NCBI RefSeq assembly: GCF_011492965.1
Contig: NZ_CP045121.1
Coordinates: forward strand, 2,728,001 to 2,792,000
Direction of reading: 5' to 3'
From: Rubrobacter marinus
GTDB taxonomy: Bacteria; Actinomycetota; Rubrobacteria; Rubrobacterales; Rubrobacteraceae
DNA: 64,000 bases
The notes beneath the pieces are model-generated. The model saw nothing but the letters and a program-made list of their open reading frames with translations. It was not told where the DNA came from and searched no databases. The position numbers were made by a program, and so were the translations under genes. Below are positions 57,556 to 64,000 of the stretch, piece by piece (position 1 is the first letter of the stretch; each line of letters opens with the position of its first letter).

Positions 57556-57771
57556 CTACGCCTGGATGTTCGTCTCCCGCCAGCGGGTGTGGGGGCCCAC
57601 GCCGTCGGCCTCGGGGAAGGGCTCGCCCTTGGTGAGCTGGACGCGAACCGGGGGGAGCATGGTCCCCCGGTCGCAGACGTAGGTGCCGCTCACCGGGGCC
57701 TTGTCGCCCGGTTTGAAGGCCGGGCCGTAGCGCCGGTACCTGTCCAGTATGTCGTCCACGCCTTGGGGCAC
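57556..57771 (-). CDS. Small YjzC-like protein
   Basis: 71 residues with PAFKPGDKAPVSGTYVCDRG and a polar tail ending TRWRETNIQA, similar to the small YjzC family (a beta-rich domain, no known function). Start GTG 57771 begins four bases after the serA stop, so it is probably co-expressed with serA. Confidence 0.6.
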   Translation of the reverse strand: MPQGVDDILDRYRRYGPAFKPGDKAPVSGTYVCDRGTMLPPVRVQLTKGEPFPEADGVGPHTRWRETNIQA

Positions 57772-57775
57772 GCCG

Positions 57776-59360
57776 CTACAGGGTGATGGCGCGGGCTTCG
57801 CTGAAGCCCGGGATGGACAGGAGCTCCCGCAGGACCTCGTCGGGGACGGGGTCGTCGACCGTGATCGTCATGGCGGCGCGGGAGCCGGGCTCGCCGCGCC
57901 CGACCGCCATGTTGCCGATGTTGATCCCGTGGTCCCCGAGGACGGCGCCGATGCGCCCGATCATGCCGGGCTGGTCCTCGTTGCGGATGAAGAGCATGTG
58001 CTTCTCGGGCTCTATGTCCATGGTGTAGCCGAGGATCTCCACGATCCGGGGCCGCATGCGTGGCCCGACGAGCGTCCCGCTGACGGCGCTCTCGCCCCCG
58101 TCCTCCGACGGGAGCCTGAGCGTCACCAGGCTCGTGAAGTCCGCCGACTCCGAGGAGCGCGAGGTCTCGATCTTGAAGCCCCTCTCCTTCGCGAGGGCGG
58201 GCGTGTTGACGAAGTTCAGGGGCTCGTGCACCATCCTCGCGAGGAGGCCCTTCTGCGCCGAGACGTCCAGCAGACGGGTGTCGAAGTTCGCGACCTCGCC
58301 CCGGTAATCTATCTTCAACGAGTTCCCCGGCCGGTCGGTGAGCTGGTGCAGGACGCCGCCGAGGGCCTCGCACAGCCCGCGAACTGAGCCACGAACTCCG
58401 CCCCCTCGCCGGCCGGCACGGGGCGTTCAGGGCGTTCGTCGGGACGAGGCCGCGCAGCGCGATCGCGACCTGCTCGGCGGCGGTGACGCCGGCCCGGTCC
58501 TGGGCCTCGACCGTGCTCGCCCCGAGGTGGGGCGTGACGACGACGTTCGGGAGGCCGAAGAGCGGCGACTCCGTCGTCGGCTCCTCCTTGAAGACATCGA
58601 GGGCGGCGCCCGCGATCACGCCTTCTTTGAGCGCGTTGTACAGCGCCGTCTCGTCCACGATCCCGCCGCGCGCCACGTTGATGAGGTAGGCCGACGGCCT
58701 CATCCTCTCCAGGGCTCCGGAGTCGATCATGTTCATCGTCTGCGGCGTCCGCGGGACGTGCAGCGAGACGAAGTCCGAGCCCTCGAGGACCTCGGCGACG
58801 CTCCCGGCGCGCGCCACGTTCATCGAGCGCATGCGGTCCTCGGAGATGTACGGGTCGTACGCGAGGACGCGCATCCCCATGCCCAGAGCCCCACGCGCCA
58901 CGATCGCGCCGACGTGCCCGAGCCCGATGAGCCCGAGCGTCTTCTCGGCGACCTCGACCCCCTTGAACGCGCTCCGCTTCCACTCGCCGCCCTTCAGGGA
59001 GGCGTCGGCCACGGGGATCTTCCGGGCGACCGCGAGCATCAGCCCGAGGGTCTGCTCGGCCGCCGCGATCGTGTTGCTCTCCGGGGCGTTGGCGACGATG
59101 ATCCCGCGCTTCGTCGCCGCCTCGATGTCTATGTTGTCCACGCCGATGCCGGCTCGCCCGATCGCCTTGAGGTTCTCCGCCCGCTCGATGACCTCTGCGG
59201 TGACCTTCGTGGCGCTCCGGATGATGAGCCCGTCGTACTCGCCGATGGTCTCCAGAAGCTCCTCCGGCGAGAGGCCCAGGGTGACGTCGACCTCGAACTC
59301 CCTCCTCAGAAGCTCGACCCCGCTCTCGGCGAGGGCCTCGGTGATGAGAACCTTCGTCAC
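57776..59360 (-). pseudogene. serA: Phosphoglycerate dehydrogenase SerA, two frameshifts
   Basis: About 527 residues if repaired, type with an ASB and ACT domain. First enzyme of serine biosynthesis: LIIRSATKVTAEVI, NAD site GLIGLGHVGAIVARGALGMGM, catalytic LINVARGGIVDE, PHLGASTVEAQD; C-terminal ACT domain KHMLFIRNEDQPGMIGRIGAVLGDHGINIGNM read in parts. Lost bases near 58420-58423 (after NALNAP) and 58377-58380 (before LCEALGG). GTG 59360 overlaps the aminotransferase stop (GTGA). The fact that all later domains are intact argues for sequencing error. Confidence 0.9.
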
Positions 59361-60515
59361 GCGGTCACCCCGGTCTTCGAGAAGACCCGCTGCGCGGCAC
59401 CCACGCCGCGCCCGAGCTCGACGGGGTAGTCGAGGGACTCCAGCGCGAGCTCGGCGGCGGCGATCGTGGCGATGATGTCGTAGGAGTCGAAGAACCCGCA
59501 GTGGCCTATACGGAAGATCCTGCCGGTCATCTCGCCCTGGCCGCCCGCGATCTGTATGCCGTGCTCCCTGAAGAGCATCTTGACGAACTGCTTGCCGTCG
59601 ATGCCGTCCGGCACCCACGCCGCCGTCACGGCCGAGTTCATGTCCTCATCCGGCCCGAAGAGCGAGAGGCCCATCCCCTTTATCCCCTCGCGCGACGCCC
59701 TGCCAAGCAAAACGTGGCGCTTGAAGACCTCCTCGACCCCCTCGGCCAGAATCTGCTGCAACGCGACGTCGAGCTGGATGATGAGGCTGACGGCCGGCGT
59801 CCACGCCGTCTGCGAGGGGTCCTTCTCGTACGCCTTCTTCGCCGCCGTCCAGTCGAAGTAGTACCGCGGCATCCGGGAGTCGGCGTGCATGGCCATCGCC
59901 TTCTCGCTGACGCTCACGAAGCCCAGGCCCGGGGGCGTCATGAGGGCCTTCTGAGACCCCGCGACCACCACGTCCACGCCCCACTCGTCCGTCCGCAAGG
60001 TGCACGCCCCGAGCCCGGAGACCGCGTCCACGGATCGTCACGACGCTCGACGCGGCCTTCGCGAAGCCCTCGATGTCGTTGACCGTGCCGGTGGAGGTCT
60101 CCGAGAGGACGCAGACCGCGGCCTTTATGCCCGGGTCGTTCCGGAGGGCGCTGGCGACCTCGTCGTTGTCCGCCTTGACGCCCCAGTCGTACCTCAGCTC
60201 CGTTACCTCGAGGCCGAAGGCCTGGCTCATCTTCACCCAGCGGTTGCCGAAGTTGCCGTTGTTGACCACGAGGATCTTGTCGCCCGGCGAGAAGAGGTTC
60301 TGGATCGCGCCCTCGAAAGCCCCCGTACCGCTCGCCGCGTACGTAAAGACGTCGTTCTCCGTCAGAAAGACGCGCTTCAAGTTCTCGTTGACCCTCGTGA
60401 ACACCTCGCCGAACTCCGGCGTCCGGTGGTGGATCACGGGCAGCGCGCCCGCGGCCGAAACCTCCGGCGGAATCGGCGTCGGGCCGGGCGACATCAAACG
60501 GTACTTGTTCATCAT
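59357..60515 (-). pseudogene. Class V aminotransferase (alanine/serine-glyoxylate type) paired with serA, one frameshift
   Basis: About 386 residues when repaired. N-terminus LMSPGPTPIPPEVSAAGALPVIHHRTPEF, PLP site VVVAGSQKALMTPPG (Lys Schiff base), and FRIGHCGFFDSYDIIATIAAAE. Lineages without SerC use this family to make phosphoserine, so it probably feeds serA's hydroxypyruvate-phosphate; serine/alanine-glyoxylate activity is also possible. An extra base (one C) is present near 60032-60034 between SSVVTI and VDAVSGLGA. ATG 60515 (or the second Met three bases on). Confidence 0.86.
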
Positions 60516-60801
60516 GGTCTAGGAAGCTCCCTCTTGTGCTACGTACGACTGAACAACGGGCCTATTCTAGTGATTATGCGCCGCGATGACCACAAACTAG
60601 CGCAGAAAACTACAAGCCGTTACTAGCCTCTCCCCTGTCCCGTCCCCCGGCGAAACGCCCCTCCCTGTCCGAAACGCGCGTTCGGGGCAATACGGGTGAG
60701 AAGAGTTACACGACCGGGCGACGAGCCGAGGACGAGGCCGGGCGGTGCGGGGGCCGATGGGCTCGCGCCCCAGCGGTCCGCGCTCTCCCCCCGATAAGTT
60801 G

Positions 60802-60822
60802 GTTCGGGTACGCTACCCGAAC
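60802..60822. repeat. 9-bp inverted repeat directly upstream of the HTH/Jag-N-like gene
   Basis: GTTCGGGTA (60802-60810), three-base centre CGC, TACCCGAAC (60814-60822), ending ten bases before the ribosome-binding site. Likely operator or RNA hairpin. Apart from it the 326-base gap 60516-60841 shows only possible -10 boxes for the aminotransferase and no gene. Confidence 0.55.
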
Positions 60823-60841
60823 AGTGTTCGTGGAGGCGAAC

Positions 60842-61741
60842 GTGGCGAAGATGTTCTATGAGGTTGCGGAGGCGGCGGCGCTCCTCGGCGTCGCGAACGG
60901 CGAGCTGGAGGAGATGTTCTCCCTCGGAGAGCTGTCGCAGGTTGCGGTCGGCACGAGCCGGCGGCTCGTGCGCGTCCGGGACGTCGAGGCCGTCCTGGCT
61001 CGGGTGCACTCCGGCGGCCGCTTGAGGACCCGGCGCGAGTTCCGCGCCACGTCCGTCCCGGGGGCCGTCGAGAAGGCGGCCGCCGCTCTGGGCATCGCCC
61101 CCGAACGCGTCTCCTACCAGGTCCTGGAGCGGGGCAACCCCTGGTCGCCGGGCACCATGGCGAAGGAGGCTCGCATAGCCGTCGATCTGCCCGGGGACGC
61201 GCCGGAGGACGGGCCCGCACCGGCCGCCCAGAAGGCGGCCCCGGGGGACGCCCCATCCGCCGCCGGAGACGACCGCGAGGATCGAGCCCGCTACTACTAC
61301 GCGCCCGAGCAGGCGGCGCGCCTCCTCGGCATCTCCGCGCACGAGGCGAACCTCCTGATCTACCGGAAGAAGCTGCCCACGGTCAACATCAACGATTACC
61401 GCTGGGTCACGAAGGAAGCCCTGGCCGGGTTGCTGGAGGAGCTCTCCCCCCCAGAGCTCGAGAGCCCGCCGAGCCCCTTCGCCATCCTCACCGCGCCGGA
61501 GGACGAGGCCCCCGGGCTCGGTACGCAGGAGATCAGGGACAGGGGCCCCGAGCTCCTCGAGCGCAGGGTGGAGGAGCTCGAGGAGGAGATCGAAGCCCTC
61601 AAGCGCGACCTGGAGCTGGAGAGGGGGCGGCGGGCCGCTGGGGTAGACCTCGACGACCGCTTCCGGCTCCCATCCACGCGAGGGCCCGCTTCGGAGCCCT
61701 CCGGGAGCGGTACGGACGGCACCCACTCGCTCGCCCCCTAG
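60842..61741 (+). CDS. Helix-turn-helix protein with internal Jag-N-like domain and coiled coil
   Basis: 299 residues from GTG 60842 with GGAGG five bases upstream. Residues about 4-60: excisionase/MerR-like HTH (YEVAEAAALLGVANGELEEMF ... RRLVRVRDVEAVL). About 75-120: VPGAVEKAAAALGIAPERVSYQVLE followed by KEARIAVDL, resembling the Jag N-terminal domain. About 150-205: second HTH-like (YYYAPEQAARLLGISAHEANLLIYRKKLPTVNI). About 245-280: coiled coil LERRVEELEEEIEALKRDLELE. C-terminus disordered. No family named. Probably a DNA- or RNA-binding regulator; the palindrome at its promoter may be its own operator. Confidence 0.6.
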   Translation: MAKMFYEVAEAAALLGVANGELEEMFSLGELSQVAVGTSRRLVRVRDVEAVLARVHSGGRLRTRREFRATSVPGAVEKAAAALGIAPERVSYQVLERGNPWSPGTMAKEARIAVDLPGDAPEDGPAPAAQKAAPGDAPSAAGDDREDRARYYYAPEQAARLLGISAHEANLLIYRKKLPTVNINDYRWVTKEALAGLLEELSPPELESPPSPFAILTAPEDEAPGLGTQEIRDRGPELLERRVEELEEEIEALKRDLELERGRRAAGVDLDDRFRLPSTRGPASEPSGSGTDGTHSLAP

Positions 61742-61798
61742 ACCGCCGCACAGGACGCCCGTAGATGCGGGGGCGCGGCGTACCGGCGTTACGCGGCG

Positions 61799-63047
61799 CT
61801 AGCCGAACCCGGCCCCTTCGAGCGCGGGCAGCGCCGAGCGGGCGTAACGGGCCGCGTAACCGAAGGGGGAGCGCTCGGGCGCGACGAAGGGCTCCCTGCT
61901 CTCCAACTCGTCGGCGGAGATCCCGGTGCGGATGCGGCCCTCGACGAGGTCGAAGCGCAGGGTGTCGCCGTCCCGCAGCAGGCCCATCACGCCGCCGGAG
62001 ACGGGCTCGGGCGAGAACAGCGAGATCCAGGGCGACTCCACGCCGGCCTTCGAGGGCGGCAGCCCGTCGGTGAGGACCGGCACGTCGAGGCCGGCCTCCG
62101 CCAGCGCCGCGCCCAGCCCGTCCAGGGCGAGCAGCCCCGGTCCACCGCGCGCCCCGCACCCCGTCACGACGAGGAGGTCCCCCCTCCACACGCCGCCGTC
62201 CAGGACCGCCTCGACCGCCTCCCGCTCCGAGGCGTAGACGCGGCACTCGCCGGCGATCTCCTCCAGCAAGGCGTCCGCCTGGCAGACCACCTCCGTCCCC
62301 GACGCCCGGCCGCGCGGGAGGGAGAGGCGACGCGCCCCGCCTCCGGGAGCGGGGGCGCCGCGGGCAGGCCCTCCTTCAGAGGCCCCGCCACCGTCGACGC
62401 GTCGTTGAGGGAGTCCCCCAGGGCGGCGAGCAGGCCGGCGGCGCCGTGCTCCCGGAGCCAGCCCGGGTCGGCGACGGCGGGGCTCTCGGGGCGAGGACCC
62501 GCACCATCGGGGAGAAGCCCGACACCCGGGCCTCCCGCGCCACGGCGGCGAGGTGAACGATAAGCTCCGGTCCCGCCCCCGCGGAGAGCCCGGCCCGAAG
62601 CGCGTTCGCGAGGGAGAACGTGCTGACCAGCGCGCCGGACCGCGGAAGTCCGGCCTCGGCCACCCTCGCGACCGTCTCGACCGCCCCCGCGCGCAGGGGA
62701 GCGACGCCCATCGCCGCCAGCGCGACCGAGAAAGGGGAGAGCGCCGGCAGCGCGACGGCCGGGAGATCCAGGCGCAGCGCCGCCACGAGCAGGCCGGCGA
62801 GGATCCCGGGCTCCTCGGCCCCGAGGACCACCGCGTCGATCGCGTTCCCGGCGCAGAAGAGCTCCGCCCAGTCCGCGACCCACTCCCGCCGCAGCGCGAC
62901 GCCCCCGCCGGGAAGCTCCACGGGTGGCCCGAAGACGATCGGCTCCACGCCGGCCGCGGCGAGGTCTTCCGGGCTCAGGAGCGCCCCGGAGGGCACCGGA
63001 ACGAGGACACGGGGCGGTTTGCCGCGTGCCGCGCCGCCGTTCGGCAA
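61799..63047 (-). pseudogene. Shortened IlvD/Edd-like protein without Fe-S cysteines, two frameshifts
   Basis: About 415 residues if repaired, versus about 560 for dihydroxyacid dehydratase. Colinear matches: RREWVADWAELFCAGNAIDAVVLG ... GILAGLLVAALRLDLP (IlvD SRELIADS... NCDK... PGMLMAALRL), HLAAVAREARV, LVVTGCGARGGPG (GPKGGPG), VPVLTDG, SPEPVSGGVMGLLRDGDTL, ISADELESRE. The cysteine of the NCDK-type site is replaced (AEEP) and the CGGM-type site is absent. Frame breaks near 62488-62492 and 62308-62318. Starts (TTG 63047) five bases after gatB. Probably a non-catalytic or altered family member. Confidence 0.6.
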
Positions 63048-63051
63048 GGGG

Positions 63052-64000
63052 CTACCCGCCGTTCAGCTTCTCCATGAGGAGGGTGCGGACCCGGCCGCCG
63101 TCGGCGCTGCCGCGGCTGGCCTTCATGACCTGGCCGACGAGGAAGCCTACGACCTTCTTGTCGCCGTTGCGGACGCGCTCGGCCTCGTCGGGGTTCTCGG
63201 CGATGACGCCGTCGACCATGCCGGAGAGCTCGTCGCCGCCGACCGAGGCGAGGCCCTCGCGCTCGACGACCGCGGAGGGGGCCTCCCCCGTCTCGAAGAC
63301 CGCCGCGAGCACGTCCTTGGCGGCGGAGCGGGAGATCGTGCCGTCCTCGACCAGCCCGATAAGCTCGACCATGTGCCCGGGGGTCGCCTTCGACCCGGAG
63401 ACGTCCGTGCCGGACTCGTTCAGGAGGGCCCGGAGGTCGCCCGAGACCCAGTTTGCGGCCTGCTTCGGGTCGGCCCCGCCGGCGACGGCCTCCTCGTAGA
63501 ACGAGGAGAGGTCGCGGTCGGCGGTGAGGACGCCCGCGGCGTAGTCCGAGAGGCCGTAGTCCCTGACGAAGCGGGCCTTCTTCTCGTCGGGGAGCTCGGG
63601 GAGGCGTTCCCTGATCTCGCGCACCCACGCCGCCGTGAGCTCCAGCGGAAGCAGGTCCGGCTCGGGGAAGTAGCGGTAGTCGTGGGCGAACTCCTTGCTG
63701 CGGAGCTCGTGGACCTCGTCGGCGACGGGGTCGTAGTGGACCGTCGCCTGCTCGACGCGCCCGCCGCTCTCCAGGATCTCGCGCTGGCGCTCCAGCTCCC
63801 GGACGATGCCTCGCTCGACGAAGCGGAACGAGTTCATGTTCTTGAGCTCGGTCTTGGTGCCGAAGGAGCCGTCGGGGTTGCGGATGGAGACGTTGGCGTC
63901 GCAGCGCATCTGGCCCTTCTCCATGTCGGCCTCGGAGACGCCGATGGCCTGGAGGATGGCCTTGAGGTGGTTCGCCGTCGCCCTCGCGGCCTCCGGCGAG
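63052..64000 (-). CDS. gatB: Aspartyl/glutamyl-tRNA amidotransferase subunit B (5' end beyond window)
   Basis: The last about 316 residues of GatB. Seen: EADMEKGQMRCDANVSI, GTKTELKNMNSFRFVERGI, ELRSKEFAHDYRYFPEPDLLP (family signature), and the helical YqeY-like C-terminal tail with GQVMKASRGSADGGRV. GatCAB converts mischarged Glu-tRNA(Gln) and Asp-tRNA(Asn) to the amides. The N-terminal catalytic cradle lies past the right edge. Likely followed by the IlvD-like gene in one transcript. Confidence 0.95.
   Translation of the reverse strand, partial: SPEAARATANHLKAILQAIGVSEADMEKGQMRCDANVSIRNPDGSFGTKTELKNMNSFRFVERGIVRELERQREILESGGRVEQATVHYDPVADEVHELRSKEFAHDYRYFPEPDLLPLELTAAWVREIRERLPELPDEKKARFVRDYGLSDYAAGVLTADRDLSSFYEEAVAGGADPKQAANWVSGDLRALLNESGTDVSGSKATPGHMVELIGLVEDGTISRSAAKDVLAAVFETGEAPSAVVEREGLASVGGDELSGMVDGVIAENPDEAERVRNGDKKVVGFLVGQVMKASRGSADGGRVRTLLMEKLNGG

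Overview
This 64 kb window is chromosomal, very GC-rich DNA (with C/G-loaded third codon positions) from a Gram-positive high-GC bacterium. The gene content (SigA, rpsF-rpsR-rplI-dnaB, an InhA-type enoyl reductase, F420-dependent LLM oxidoreductase, many GTG/TTG starts, probable leaderless genes) points to Actinomycetota. A Rubrobacter-like lineage is my best guess, but this is inference and not proven from sequence. I saw no prophage, insertion sequence, tRNA, rRNA or CRISPR array. Only the dnaB intein is clearly mobile-type DNA.

Layout. 1-7 kb, minus strand: rsmI (cut by the left edge), ROK glucokinase, recJ, an S33 hydrolase, a phospholipase-D-like protein and a membrane protein. 7.2 kb: the primary sigma factor. 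8.3-11.4 kb: RfaE2-like nucleotidyltransferase, an SRPBCC protein behind a SigB/SigF-type promoter, and an S41 protease with a degenerate active site. 11.5-17.3 kb: a complete oligopeptide ABC transporter operon. 17.6-19.7 kb: ECF sigma factor, zinc-finger anti-sigma factor and a bactofilin-like membrane protein. 19.8-22.6 kb: two convergent, overlapping membrane glycosyltransferases. 22.8-28.8 kb: Crp/Fnr regulator, metallopeptidase, Bax-inhibitor-1 protein and acetyl-CoA synthetase. 29-32 kb: LTA-synthase-like sulfatase, fabI/inhA and a secreted repeat protein. 32.7-36.9 kb: rpsF-rpsR-rplI and dnaB with a 496-residue intein in the P-loop. 37-42.7 kb: a MacB/FtsX-type ABC exporter, Uma2 nuclease and an rRNA methyltransferase. 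42.8-45.4 kb: crtI-crtB carotenoid genes.

45.4-53.3 kb is the most coherent block: glycine/sarcosine and sarcosine/dimethylglycine methyltransferases (glycine betaine synthesis, three SAM per betaine), then a SAM-I riboswitch, a fused homocysteine methyltransferase/methylene-THF reductase, and cobalamin-dependent metH. Together these make betaine and can recycle the homocysteine produced. 53.5-64 kb: LLM oxidoreductase, a CarF/PEDS1-type plasmalogen desaturase, DUF4230 protein, monoacylglycerol-lipase-like esterase, serA with a class V aminotransferase, an HTH/Jag-N-like protein with a palindrome at its start, an apparently Fe-S-less IlvD-like protein, and the 3' part of gatB.

A recurring oddity is single-base frameshifts (mostly lost G or C) in otherwise well-conserved genes: recJ, the secreted repeat protein, crtI, serA, the aminotransferase and the IlvD-like gene. 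Because several are housekeeping genes and the losses sit in G/C runs, I read these mainly as sequencing or assembly errors; coordinates there span the whole apparent gene.
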